A stretch of 23,773 nt of DNA from JBFGCT01 sp041581055 (GCA_041581055.1 JBFGCT010000049.1:1-23773); one strand, 5' to 3'; shown: positions 13,002 through 21,259, counted from the stretch's first letter. Numbers and translations are program-made. The notes: generated from the letters alone by a model not told the origin.

Positions 13002-14426
13002 TCAGACCGACCAGCCGACCAGCTTGGTGTCGAGGTACTCGTCGAGGCCGACGTGGCCGCCCTCGCGGCCGATGCCCGACTCCCCCATCCCGCCGAACGG
13101 CGCGGCCGCCGATGTCGGGTTGATGTCGTTGATCCCGATGATCCCGAACCGCAGACCCTCGGCGATCCGCCATGCCCGGGAGACGTCGCGGGTGTAGAGG
13201 TAGGCGGCGAGCCCGTACGCGGTGTCGTTGGCCTTGGCGAGTATGTCGACGTCGTCGTCGAACACGATCACCGGGGCGACGGGGCCGAACGTCTCCTCGT
13301 GGTGGATCTCCATCTCCGGCGTCACGTCGGCGAGCACGGTCGGCGCGTAGAAGTTGCCCTGGTCGAGCCCGTCGGCGGTGAGGCGCTCGCCACCGGCCAG
13401 GAGACGAGCCCCCTTCCCGATGGCGTCGGCGACCTGGCGCTCGACCTTGGCGACGCTCGGCTCGTCGACGAGCGGGCCGATGCTCACGCCGTCCTCGAAG
13501 CCCGAGCCGGCCTTCAGCGCGTTCACGCGATCGGCGAGGGTGGCGAGGAACGGCTCGGCGATCGAGCGCTGGACGTAGATCCGGTTGGGCGAGATGCAGG
13601 CCTGCCCGGTGTTGAGGAACTTGACGAGCGACGCGCCCTTGGCGGCGTGCACCGGGTCGGCGTCGTCGAACACGACGAACGGGGCGTGGCCGCCCAGCTC
13701 CATCGACACCCGCTTGACGTTCTGCGCCGCGCCGGCGGCGAGGAGCTTGCCGACCTCGGTCGAACCGGTGAACGTCAGCTTGCGGACCCGCTCGTCGGCG
13801 AGCCAGGCGTTCCCGATCGGGACCGGGTCGGACGCGTTGACGAGGTTGACAACGCCATCGGGCAGGCCGACCTCGTCGAAGATCTCGAACACCGCCCGGG
13901 CGCACAGCGGCGTCTGCTCGGCCGGTTTGAGGACGACCGTGCACCCGGCGGCGAGCGCCGGACCGAGCTTGCGGGTCAGCATGGAGACCGGGTAGTTCCA
14001 CGGCGTGATCGCCGCGCAGACCCCGACCGGCTGACGCATGACGAGGAACCGCTGGTCGGACCGGGCCGACGGGATCGTCTCGCCGTAGACCCGCTTGGCC
14101 TCCTCCGCGTACCAGAGCAGGAAGTCGGCCGCGTACTTGACCTCGTTGCGGGCGGCCCGGATCGGCTTGCCCTGCTCGGTCGTCATCAGCTTGGCGAGGT
14201 CCTCGTGCCGCTCGGTCATCAGCTGCCAGGCGGCGTACAGCTTCTCCGCGCGCTGATACGCGGTCAGCGCCGACCAGGCCGGGAACGCGGCGTGGGCCGC
14301 GTCGGCTGCCGCCTTCGCCTCGGCGCCGGCGCCGTCGGCGACGCGGCCGATCGCCTCGCCCGTCGCCGGGTTGGTGACCGCGAAGTCCGTCTCGCCCGCC
14401 ACCCATGACCCGTCGATGTAGTGCAT
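13002..14426 (-). CDS. gabD: NAD(P)-dependent succinate-semialdehyde dehydrogenase (GabD-like)
   Basis: A 474-residue aldehyde dehydrogenase of normal length, very similar in pattern to GabD. Features: AITPWNYPVSMLTRKLGPAL and VLKPAEQTPL (coenzyme binding), FTGSTEVGK, the general-base Glu243 in VSMELGGHAPFV, the nucleophile Cys277 in NTGQACISPNR, and the late HHEETFGPVAPV motif. It oxidises an aldehyde such as succinate semialdehyde to the acid in the cytoplasm, as in GABA breakdown; other short-chain semialdehydes are possible. The start at ATG 14426 matches the family N-terminus (MHYIDGSWV) and has a TAGATT box 7 nt upstream, with no Shine-Dalgarno sequence. It is intact although both neighbours are remnants. 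Confidence 0.92.
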   Translation of the reverse strand: MHYIDGSWVAGETDFAVTNPATGEAIGRVADGAGAEAKAAADAAHAAFPAWSALTAYQRAEKLYAAWQLMTERHEDLAKLMTTEQGKPIRAARNEVKYAADFLLWYAEEAKRVYGETIPSARSDQRFLVMRQPVGVCAAITPWNYPVSMLTRKLGPALAAGCTVVLKPAEQTPLCARAVFEIFDEVGLPDGVVNLVNASDPVPIGNAWLADERVRKLTFTGSTEVGKLLAAGAAQNVKRVSMELGGHAPFVVFDDADPVHAAKGASLVKFLNTGQACISPNRIYVQRSIAEPFLATLADRVNALKAGSGFEDGVSIGPLVDEPSVAKVERQVADAIGKGARLLAGGERLTADGLDQGNFYAPTVLADVTPEMEIHHEETFGPVAPVIVFDDDVDILAKANDTAYGLAAYLYTRDVSRAWRIAEGLRFGIIGINDINPTSAAAPFGGMGESGIGREGGHVGLDEYLDTKLVGWSV

Positions 14427-14433
14427 CGCTGAG

Positions 14434-14439
14434 AATCTA
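14434..14439 (-). promoter_or_regulatory. -10-like TAGATT of the aldehyde dehydrogenase gene (leaderless type)
   Basis: On the minus strand TAGATT ends 7 nt before ATG 14426. Confidence 0.45.
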
Positions 14440-14453
14440 GGCCCGACCGCCCA

Positions 14454-14459
14454 TACCAT
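14454..14459 (+). promoter_or_regulatory. -10-like TACCAT of the TauD-type gene (leaderless type)
   Basis: TACCAT ends 5 nt before the GTG at 14465. The promoter seems preserved although the gene is broken. Confidence 0.35.
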
Positions 14460-14464
14460 CGCGC

Positions 14465-15230
14465 GTGGGGACCGCGTCGCTGCACTTCGAGCCGCTCGAC
14501 GCGACGTTCGGCGCACTGGTCCACGGCGTGGAGATCCGCGCGCTCGACGCGAGCCGGCGACCTGGAGTTCGAGTCGACGCCGTTGACGAACATCCGCCAG
14601 GACGGCACGCTGCGGTCCGACCCGGCGAGCCCGCTGACCAAGTCGCTGGCGGGCAACGAGCGATGGCACCACGACAGCACCTACATGCCGGTGCAGGCCA
14701 AGGGCGCCGTGTTCACCGCCGAGGTCGTGCCCGCCCGCGGTGGCGAGACCGGGTTCGCCGACATGCGGGCGGCCTACGACGCGCTGGACGAGCCGACCCG
14801 CGTGACGATCGCCGGCCTCTGCGCCCACCACTCGCGGCGCTACAGCATGGAGCGGGCGGGCCACCACGTGTCGCCCGACGACGCGGGGCGCTACCAGCTC
14901 TACGGCTACGACGTCGACGAGCCGCCGCTCCGGCCGCTCGTCAAGACCCACCCCGACACCGGGCGGCCGAACCTCCTGATCGGCCAGCACGCGTACGGCA
15001 TCCCCGGGATGACCGCTGCGGAGTCCCAGGCGCTGCTCGGCCGGCTCGGCGACGAGGCGTGCGCGCCGCCGCGCACGTACCACCACCCGTGGAGCGTGGG
15101 TGACGCGGTCCTCTGGGACAACCGCCGCCTGATGCACCGGGCCACGCCGTACGACCCGCACGAGCCCCGCCGCATGTGGCACACCCGGATCGCCGGCGAC
15201 CCGCTGACCGAGACGGCGGTCAACTACTGA
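14465..15230 (+). pseudogene. TauD/TfdA-family alpha-ketoglutarate dioxygenase with internal deletion and frameshift
   Basis: The first ~30 codons from GTG 14465 (LHFEPLDATFGALVHGVEIR, then ALDA) match the N-terminus of TauD/TfdA dioxygenases. At about 14548-14558 the frame changes and the sequence resumes with GDLEFESTPLTNIRQDGTLR, skipping roughly 40 residues that normally lie between these parts. The rest, in a different frame, is complete to TGA 15230. It keeps the iron-binding His-x-Asp in WHHDSTYMPV, the distal His in NRRLMHRAT and the C-terminal MWHTRIAGD. The family hydroxylates or cleaves small acids using Fe(II) and 2-oxoglutarate. The lost piece includes core structure, so this is probably inactive unless the deletion is an assembly artefact. 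A TTG at 14583 could start only the C-terminal part. Confidence 0.75.
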
Positions 15231-15252
15231 GGAGGCCGGCGCCGCCGTCGCG

Positions 15253-16227
15253 TCAGGTGAGGTAACCGAGCAGATCGACGATGACGTGGGCCTGCGGGGC
15301 GCCACCCCCGCCGCAGTAGATCTGTACCGCACCGCCGGCCGAGACCGCCACCGTCGCGTTGTTGGCGATGGTCTGGCCCGAACCGAACCAGTTGATGTTC
15401 GACGTTCCGGGGCGCGTCGTTCCCGCCGGGTAGACGATGAGGAACCCGCTGCCGACCGTGTCGGTGACCGTGACGTTCAGCAGCGCCGCCGCCGCGCCGG
15501 CGGGCAGCTCGGGGGAGAGCGTGAGGGTGCGGGTCTTGCCGGCCTGGAACTTCCCGGTGAGCGGTCCCGGGAATCGGGTGTCGAGCTTGCGCGCTTGGGG
15601 GTTGAGAGGGATGGGGCCGAAGGGGCCGGCGAACCCGATGCGGCAGCTGTACATCCGGATCACGCTCGACGTGAAGCCGGCGGCGTCGTAGCTGAACGCG
15701 GAGTCGACGACATGGTTCACCGCGACGCTGGCGCTCTGGATCGTCGCCGCGCCGCTGGGGATGAGGACGTCGGAAATGGTGGTGCTTCCGCCGCCGTCGA
15801 GCGAGTACCGCTCGACGAAGAACGAAGCCGGCGCGCCTGAGCTGTTCTGGCCGGCGAAGGCGACCTCCTTGACGATCGCCCCGGTCGGCAGGTCGAGGTT
15901 GGCCACCACGTATCCGGCCATGGTGCTGGAGAAGCACCCGGTCCCGGACACCGAGTAGCCGTTGGCGAACAGGTTGGGCTGGAAGGCGAACATCCCGAAG
16001 GTGGCGTAGGTGAGACCGGGGGACGTCGCCAGGAGCGCGCCGACCGCCTCGGTGCGACCCGCCAGCGGGGCGTCGTCGGTGCCGACCGGGCCCGGCCCCA
16101 CTCGGGCCTCAGCGGCGCCGGCCCCCCAGTCGCCGCCGAGGCCGACGGCGGCCGCCCCGCCGATGATCCCGAGCCCCTTCAACGCCGAGCGCCGGGAGGT
16201 GCGTGGCGCCGGCGAATCGATCATCAT
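15253..16227 (-). CDS. Tat-exported cell-surface protein of unknown function
   Basis: A 324-residue protein. The N-terminus has a twin-arginine signal (TSRRSALKGLGIIGGAAAVG) with an Ala-rich h-region and probable cleavage after AEA. Residues about 55-210 form a beta-rich domain (SLDGGGSTTISDVLIPSGAA) containing two cysteines (GTGCFSS, YSCRIGF) that could form a disulfide after export. The last ~110 residues (RKLDTRFPGPLTGKF, AAALLNVTVTDT, SNINWFGSGQTIANNATVAV, HVIVDLLGYL) match a domain that recurs in secreted proteins of marine actinobacteria. The ATG at 16227 has GGAGG 9 nt upstream; the adjacent ATG 16224 is equivalent. No enzymatic motif is visible; adhesion or envelope association is a guess. 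Confidence 0.75.
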   Translation of the reverse strand: MMIDSPAPRTSRRSALKGLGIIGGAAAVGLGGDWGAGAAEARVGPGPVGTDDAPLAGRTEAVGALLATSPGLTYATFGMFAFQPNLFANGYSVSGTGCFSSTMAGYVVANLDLPTGAIVKEVAFAGQNSSGAPASFFVERYSLDGGGSTTISDVLIPSGAATIQSASVAVNHVVDSAFSYDAAGFTSSVIRMYSCRIGFAGPFGPIPLNPQARKLDTRFPGPLTGKFQAGKTRTLTLSPELPAGAAAALLNVTVTDTVGSGFLIVYPAGTTRPGTSNINWFGSGQTIANNATVAVSAGGAVQIYCGGGGAPQAHVIVDLLGYLT

Positions 16228-16305
16228 CGTGACATTCCTCCCTCGCGAGGCGGCGTGTCAAGGCCCTGGTCATCGGGCGGATTCGCGGCCGATCCCGGCC
16301 TGCGC

Positions 16306-16641
16306 TCACGGCCCGTCCAGCCCCGTCTCGTCGTCGATCCAGCCCAGGTAGTCGTGGCTCCCCGCGACGATCGGGACGGCCGTGATCGCCGGCACGTCGT
16401 ACGAGTGCAGTTCGCGCACCGCCTCCTCGACGGCCGGCGCAAGGGCTCGGCGGGTCTTGATCAGGAGCAAGATCTCGTCGTCGCGCTCCACCCGGCCCTG
16501 CCACCGATATGTGCTGCGGATCGGCGTCTGCTGGACGCACGCCGCGAGCCGGCGACCGACGAGCGCCTCGGCGATCGGCTCCGCCTCGTCGGCCGAACCG
16601 CACGTCACCTGCATCTCGATGTGGCTGCTGGAGGCGTCCAT
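16306..16641 (-). CDS. cutA: Divalent-cation tolerance protein CutA
   Basis: A 111-residue protein of normal CutA1 length. Conserved family blocks are in order: the first strand IEMQVTCGSADEAEPIAEAL, GRRLAACVQQTPIRSTYRWQ, GRVERDDEILLLIKTRRALA, and LHSYDVPAITAVPIVAGSHD ending in YLGWIDDE. CutA forms ferredoxin-like trimers and is linked to copper and other divalent metal tolerance, though its exact role is unsettled. The start at ATG 16641 gives the normal N-terminus. It lies between the Tat protein and the SpoIIE-type phosphatase on the same strand with small gaps (27 bp from the phosphatase), so co-transcription with the phosphatase is likely. Confidence 0.94.
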   Translation of the reverse strand: MDASSSHIEMQVTCGSADEAEPIAEALVGRRLAACVQQTPIRSTYRWQGRVERDDEILLLIKTRRALAPAVEEAVRELHSYDVPAITAVPIVAGSHDYLGWIDDETGLDGP

Positions 16642-16668
16642 GGAACGATGATCGCGCGGCAGCCGGGC

Positions 16669-17934
16669 TCAGCGCCGATCGCCGCGGCGGTGCAACGTGA
16701 CGACGGCGATGTCGTCGGTGCAGAGCCACCGCTCGTCGTCGACCAGATGCGCGAGCGCCGCGATCGGCGCGCTCGCCGGGGACCGGTCGGCGAGCGTTTG
16801 ACGCAGCCGATCTTCGCCGAGCAGCGCCCCGTCGTCCCGGTGCCGGGCCTCGGTGATCCCGTCGGTGTAGAGGACGACCGTCGAGCCCGCCCCGAGCAGC
16901 GCCGTCGCGCTGACGTATCGGCTCGACTCGGGCGAGACGACCCCGAGCGGGGGGCCGGTGGCCCCGGCGAGCTCGCGCAGCGACCCGTCGGGCTCGAGCA
17001 GCAGCGGGGCGGGGTGCCCGGCGCTGGCGTACCGCAGTGCGCCGCCGTCGTCGAGCCGCAGGTAGCAGGCGGTCGCGAACCGGCCCTCCTCGATCGAGTC
17101 GCGGAACATGGCATCGTCGGTCTCGGCCAGCGCGTCGGCGGGATCATCGTGGTGGCGGGCCGCCGCCCGCAGGGTGTAGCGGGCGAGCGACGTGAGCCGG
17201 GCCGCCTCCACGCCGTGCCCGCACACGTCGCCGATCACGAACCCCCAGGCCGAGTCGCCGATCGCGAACACGTCGTAGAAGTCGCCGAGTAGGAGGTCGC
17301 CGTCGGGCGCCGGCCGGAACCAAGCGTCGACCTCGAACCCGTCGATGGGCGGCAGCGACGACGGCACGAGGCTGCGGCGGAGGGTGTCGAGCACCTGGGT
17401 GACCCGGGTCGCCTCCACCTCGGTCGCCGCCCGGACCGCCTGTTCGCGGTGGAGCTCGGCGCGCAGCCGGATCTCGCGGTTGGCGATCTCGCTGAGGCTC
17501 CGCAGCACCTCGCGGTCGCGCTCGGACCACGTGCGGGACCGTTGGTCGACGACGCAGAACGTGCCGAGCACCTGGTCGTGCAGCGTCACCGGGCAGCCGG
17601 CCCACGCCCGAACGCCCATCGACTCGATCGAGGGGTTCTCTTTCGTGAGGTCGTTGAGCGTGACGTCGCCCACGATCAGCTCGGCCTCCTGCTCGATCAC
17701 GTACTGGCAGAACGAGTCGGAGACCGCGTTCGCCCTCGTCCCGTCGTCGATCCCGAACGTCGACTTCCAGAAGGACCGCTCGTCGTCGACCGCCGTCATG
17801 AACGCGAACGGAGCGTCGAGCAACCGCGCCGCGGCCTTGGTCAGCTCGTCGAACACGGCTTCCCGTGCGCTGTCCACGAGTCCGGACTCGCGCACGGCGG
17901 CGAGCCGGTCGCGGTCGTGAATTCGGGACCCCAT
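16669..17934 (-). CDS. GAF-domain PP2C/SpoIIE-type serine phosphatase
   Basis: A 421-residue soluble protein. Residues ~10-160 are a GAF sensor domain (LLDAPFAFMTAVDDERSFWK, CQYVIEQEAELIVGDVTLND, AWAGCPVTLHDQVLGTFCVV). Residues ~165-200 form a helical, probably coiled-coil linker (RDREVLRSLSEIANREIRLR), and residues ~205-420 are a SpoIIE/RsbU-type PP2C phosphatase. Metal-binding and core motifs are present: DLLLGDFYDVF, VIGDVCGHGVEAARL, ASAGHPAPLLL, VLYTDGITEAR and CTDDIAVV. Such proteins dephosphorylate anti-anti-sigma factors in partner-switching stress signalling; no partner kinase or STAS gene is adjacent. The ATG at 17934 is preferred because ACGGTA (TACCGT on the minus strand) lies 8 nt upstream; a GTG at 18009 is an alternative. 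Confidence 0.9.
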   Translation of the reverse strand: MGSRIHDRDRLAAVRESGLVDSAREAVFDELTKAAARLLDAPFAFMTAVDDERSFWKSTFGIDDGTRANAVSDSFCQYVIEQEAELIVGDVTLNDLTKENPSIESMGVRAWAGCPVTLHDQVLGTFCVVDQRSRTWSERDREVLRSLSEIANREIRLRAELHREQAVRAATEVEATRVTQVLDTLRRSLVPSSLPPIDGFEVDAWFRPAPDGDLLLGDFYDVFAIGDSAWGFVIGDVCGHGVEAARLTSLARYTLRAAARHHDDPADALAETDDAMFRDSIEEGRFATACYLRLDDGGALRYASAGHPAPLLLEPDGSLRELAGATGPPLGVVSPESSRYVSATALLGAGSTVVLYTDGITEARHRDDGALLGEDRLRQTLADRSPASAPIAALAHLVDDERWLCTDDIAVVTLHRRGDRR

Positions 17935-17942
17935 GCGGGGGC

Positions 17943-17948
17943 ACGGTA
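17943..17948 (-). promoter_or_regulatory. -10-like TACCGT of the phosphatase gene (leaderless type)
   Basis: On the minus strand TACCGT ends 8 nt before the ATG at 17934, supporting that start over the GTG at 18009. Confidence 0.4.
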
Positions 17949-18053
17949 CCGGCCGGGCGCGAGCGCAGTCGGGTCGACGGTCCGCCACGACGTCCGCCGA
18001 GTTCGGCACACTGGTCGCGGCGGCGAGCTGCCCATCATCGAGGAGTTGACCGG

Positions 18054-18233
18054 ATGTCGAAACGGAACATGGCCTGGCTGGCTGCGATCGTCGTGATCGG
18101 CGCGGTCGTGTGGGTCGCGGTCGGCGTCGTGTGGGGGCTGGTGGCCGCGGCCGCGACCCTGGTCGTCAGCGAGGTCGTCGAGCGACGGGCGCGAGCGCGA
18201 CGGCGGGCCGCCGCGGGCGACGTCGCGAGTTGA
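18054..18233 (+). CDS. Small single-span membrane protein
   Basis: A 59-residue protein preceded by GAGGAG 8 nt upstream of ATG 18054. It has a short basic N-terminus (MSKRN), one long hydrophobic helix or hairpin (MAWLAAIVVIGAVVWVAVGV then VWGLVAAAATLVVSE), and an Arg-rich cytosolic tail (VVERRARARRRAAAG). No family is recognised. It lies 10 bp upstream of the lipoprotein gene, so the two are probably co-transcribed and possibly translationally coupled. The ribosome-binding sequence, G/C-ending codons and coherent membrane topology argue that it is real. Confidence 0.68.
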   Translation: MSKRNMAWLAAIVVIGAVVWVAVGVVWGLVAAAATLVVSEVVERRARARRRAAAGDVAS

Positions 18234-18243
18234 GCGAGCCGCC

Positions 18244-20052
18244 GTGAACTCCGGGCCGACGCGACGCGCTGCGATCGTCGGGCTCGCGCTCGGCCTCGCC
18301 GTCGCCGCCTGTTCCGACGGCGGCGGGTCGAGCGGCGATTCGACCGCACCATCCCTCGACGGTGGCCCGGACGCGAGGGCTCCGACCACGCCACCCGACC
18401 AGACCGCGGCCACCGACCCGCTACCGGCGACCACGCCACCAACGACGGAGGCGCCCACCCCGCCGACCACCGAGCCACCGTTGCCCGAGCCGGCGAGCCG
18501 GACGCGGCTCGTCGTCACCGGGCCGGAGGAGGTCGTGTTCGACTGGACGACCGATCAGTGCGAGCCGGCCCACATCCCCGACATCGCCTCCCGTGCCTAC
18601 CGTGACGCCGAGGGTCGGGTGCAGCTCACGATCGGCCACTGGAACACGTACCGCATGATCGGGCCGACCCTCGACGAGGTCGTCACCGACTGCTCCACCG
18701 TCCAGCTCCGGTCGGACTTCGACCCCGACCCGTCGACGTTCAACGACTCGGAGTGGATCGGTTCGCCGTACACGCTCGACGGCCAGACCGTGTACGCCGT
18801 CGTGCACAACGAGTACCGCGGCGACACGCACCGCGGCGCGCGACCCGGCCAGTGCCCGTCGGGCCGGCGGCTTTCGTGCCTCGACACCTCGTTCACGATG
18901 GCGATATCGACCGACGGCGGCGACACGTACGACGACATCGCCGAACCGCCCGGCCAGCTCATCGCGACGCTGCCGTACACCTACCTCGACGACACGGTCC
19001 CGTCGGGCATCCGCCAGCCGAGCAACCTGATCGAGGGGCCCGACGGCTTCTACTACCTGTTCGGCAACGTCAGCGATCAGCCCGACGAGCGGCAGTGGGT
19101 CTGTGCGATGCGCACCGACGACCTCGCCGACCCCGCGGCATGGCGGTTCTGGGACGGCGCCGACTTCGCCGGCGAGTGGAAGAATCCGTACCTCGAGCCG
19201 GTCGACCCCGACCGCGACAAGTGCGCGCCGCTCGCCGACCAGCAACTCGCCGGCTCGGTCCAGGAGAGCGTCGTGTTCGACGCGGCGCTCGAGCGGTACG
19301 TGATGGTGGGGGTGAGCTCCGACGCGGCGGCCGCCGATCCCCGGTGGGGCGTCTTCTACAGCACCTCCGAGGATCTGATCCACTGGACGACCCGCGAGTT
19401 CCTGCTGGAGTTGCCGGTCAACGCCAACGTGGCCGATCCCGTCAATGACACCGTGCACGCCTACCCCGCGATCATCGACCCCGACAGCGGGTCGTTGAAC
19501 TTCTCGACGAGCGACGGGGAGATGTACCTCTACATGTCACGGTTCAACTTCGGCGGCGGGAGCCTCGATCGCGACCTGCTGCGGTGGCCGATCGCCGTCG
19601 AGGAGTTCGTCGTGCCGGCGCCCGACTGGACCTTCGACGGTTCTGATGACGTCGACCCCGCCACCGGCGGCTGGACCGCGGTGAACGATCTCGACCCGCT
19701 GGCGATCGCCGACGGCGCCCTCCAACTCCGCCCGACCGGACCCGACCCGTACATGGAGACCGGCTCGGTCGTGATCCCGGCCGAGTACGACCGTGTCGTC
19801 GTCCGATCGCGCGTCCCGGAGGGCGCCGGCGGCACCGCCCAGCTCTTCTACATCACCGAGGACGACCCGCTGTGGAGCGAGGCCAAGTCGGTGCTGTTCG
19901 ACATCCGGGGCACGGGCGAGTTCGTCGACCACGAGCTCGACCTGTCCGGCGAGCCGGGTTGGACCGGCACGATCCGGGCGCTCCGCCTCGACCCCGTCGC
20001 CGGCGACGCCACCGCCGTCGACCGGATCTGGTTCCCGACCGCCGCCGGCTGA
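18244..20052 (+). CDS. Secreted lipoprotein, beta-propeller (GH43/sialidase-like) with C-terminal beta-sandwich
   Basis: A 602-residue protein from GTG 18244. The signal peptide ends in a lipobox (LAVAAC, Cys about residue 23). A Pro/Thr-rich linker (TTPPTTEAPTPPTTEPPLPE) follows to about residue 85. The central ~370 residues have repeating propeller-blade patterns (SEWIGSPYTLDGQTVYAVVH, TSFTMAISTDGGDTYDDIAE, IEGPDGFYYLFGNVSD, WGVFYSTSEDLIHWTTREF), as in five-bladed glycosidase or sialidase-like proteins. The ISTDGGDTYDD stretch is Asp-box-like. The last ~130 residues look like a carbohydrate-binding or concanavalin-like beta-sandwich (VVIPAEYDRVVVRSRVP). Catalytic residues cannot be assigned with confidence; it may bind or cleave extracellular polysaccharide. 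It sits on the outer face of the membrane. Confidence 0.75.
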   Translation: MNSGPTRRAAIVGLALGLAVAACSDGGGSSGDSTAPSLDGGPDARAPTTPPDQTAATDPLPATTPPTTEAPTPPTTEPPLPEPASRTRLVVTGPEEVVFDWTTDQCEPAHIPDIASRAYRDAEGRVQLTIGHWNTYRMIGPTLDEVVTDCSTVQLRSDFDPDPSTFNDSEWIGSPYTLDGQTVYAVVHNEYRGDTHRGARPGQCPSGRRLSCLDTSFTMAISTDGGDTYDDIAEPPGQLIATLPYTYLDDTVPSGIRQPSNLIEGPDGFYYLFGNVSDQPDERQWVCAMRTDDLADPAAWRFWDGADFAGEWKNPYLEPVDPDRDKCAPLADQQLAGSVQESVVFDAALERYVMVGVSSDAAAADPRWGVFYSTSEDLIHWTTREFLLELPVNANVADPVNDTVHAYPAIIDPDSGSLNFSTSDGEMYLYMSRFNFGGGSLDRDLLRWPIAVEEFVVPAPDWTFDGSDDVDPATGGWTAVNDLDPLAIADGALQLRPTGPDPYMETGSVVIPAEYDRVVVRSRVPEGAGGTAQLFYITEDDPLWSEAKSVLFDIRGTGEFVDHELDLSGEPGWTGTIRALRLDPVAGDATAVDRIWFPTAAG

Positions 20053-20206
20053 CCGTCGACAGGGGCGGTGAAGATCAGCAACCGAGCGCGTGGGCGACGG
20101 CGGGGTGATCCACCCGATGCCGGCGCACGAACCCTCACCGACACAAACGATCCGCCGGCCGACGCGCCGGGCCGGGTCATCACCATGACCACGAGGGGGT
20201 CAACTC
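20053..20206 (+). other. Intergenic region between lipoprotein and DUF4331 genes
   Basis: 154 bp without a gene. A small hairpin (GGGTG-ATC-CACCC, 20103-20115) may act as a weak terminator. The AGGGGGTC before ATG 20207 is the ribosome-binding site of the DUF4331 gene. No clear promoter hexamers are visible. Confidence 0.35.
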
Positions 20207-21247
20207 ATGAAACAGCAACTACTCACAGCCATCGGCGCCGCCGGCGTGCTCGCCGGGGCACTCGTCGCCGGCGACGCCGGCGGCGCGGCCGACCACCTCG
20301 AGGCGCCGCTCGTCGCACTCGACGGCCGCACCGACATCAACGACGTGTATGCGTTCACCAACGGCCCGAACACGGTCCTCGCGATGACCGTCAACCCGGC
20401 CGCCGGTGTCCTGTCGCCGACCACGTTCGACCCCGACGGGGTCTACCGGTTCCAGATCGACAACGACGGCGATGCCAAGAAGGACGAAACGATCACCGTC
20501 AAGTTCGGTGAGCCCGGCGGCGACGGCAGCCAGCGCGTGTCGATCAAGGCCGCGGGCGGCACCGGCCAGACCCTCGGTACCACCGGCGCGACGATCGTCC
20601 TACCGGGCGGCGGCCAGGCGATCGCGTCGACGTTCGACGACCCGTTCTTCTTCGACTTCGAGGCCTTCCTCGGCACGGTCAAGGGCCAGGGCACCCGCAG
20701 CTTCTGCGACGGGTCGGAAGTCGACTTCTTCGCCGGCCTGAACGTGTCCGCCATCGTCGTCGAGGTGCCGAGCGCGTCGCTGACCGCCGGCGACGCCACG
20801 ATCAGCGTGTGGGGCGAGACCGAGAACGCCTCGGGCCGCGTCGACCGGATGGGCAAGCCGGCGATCGCCACGGTGCTGATCGACGACGGCAACGAGGACG
20901 CCTACAACCAGGACCGCCCTCACAACGACGCGAAGAACTGGGCGCCCGAGGTGAGTTCGAACCTGCAGTTCCTGAGCGGGCTCGACGGTGACGGCTATGA
21001 CGCCGCGACGGCCGACTTCATCGCCGGTCTGCTCGTACCCGACGTGCTCACGCTCGACACGACCAGCGGCGCCGGGTTCGTGCCCGGACTCAACGGGCGG
21101 CAGCTGGCCGAGGACGTCATCGACTTCGAACTGTTCGTCGTCACCGGCGGGCTGACGTCGGCGCCGGTGCTGACCACCGACTGCGTCGACGCCAACGACG
21201 TGCCGTTCCCGACCGCGTTCCCCTACCTGGCGGCTGCCCACAGCTGA
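20207..21247 (+). CDS. Exported DUF4331 domain protein
   Basis: A 346-residue protein with a Sec-type signal peptide (MKQQLLTAIGAAGVLAGALV, likely cleaved near AGGAA). It then shows the DUF4331 hallmark start ADHLEAPLVALDGRTDINDV followed by YAFTNGPNTVLAMTVNPAAG. Further family blocks are VYRFQIDNDGDAKKDETITV, FFDFEAFLGTVKG, SAIVVEVPSASL, and ISVWGETENASGRVDRMGKP with AIATVLIDD. The function of DUF4331 is unknown; proteins are exported and beta-rich. A good ribosome-binding sequence (AGGGGG) precedes ATG 20207. The TPR protein follows after a 98-bp gap with a strong hairpin, an arrangement often seen for DUF4331 genes. Confidence 0.9.
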   Translation: MKQQLLTAIGAAGVLAGALVAGDAGGAADHLEAPLVALDGRTDINDVYAFTNGPNTVLAMTVNPAAGVLSPTTFDPDGVYRFQIDNDGDAKKDETITVKFGEPGGDGSQRVSIKAAGGTGQTLGTTGATIVLPGGGQAIASTFDDPFFFDFEAFLGTVKGQGTRSFCDGSEVDFFAGLNVSAIVVEVPSASLTAGDATISVWGETENASGRVDRMGKPAIATVLIDDGNEDAYNQDRPHNDAKNWAPEVSSNLQFLSGLDGDGYDAATADFIAGLLVPDVLTLDTTSGAGFVPGLNGRQLAEDVIDFELFVVTGGLTSAPVLTTDCVDANDVPFPTAFPYLAAAHS

Positions 21248-21259
21248 CCCGGGACGGAC

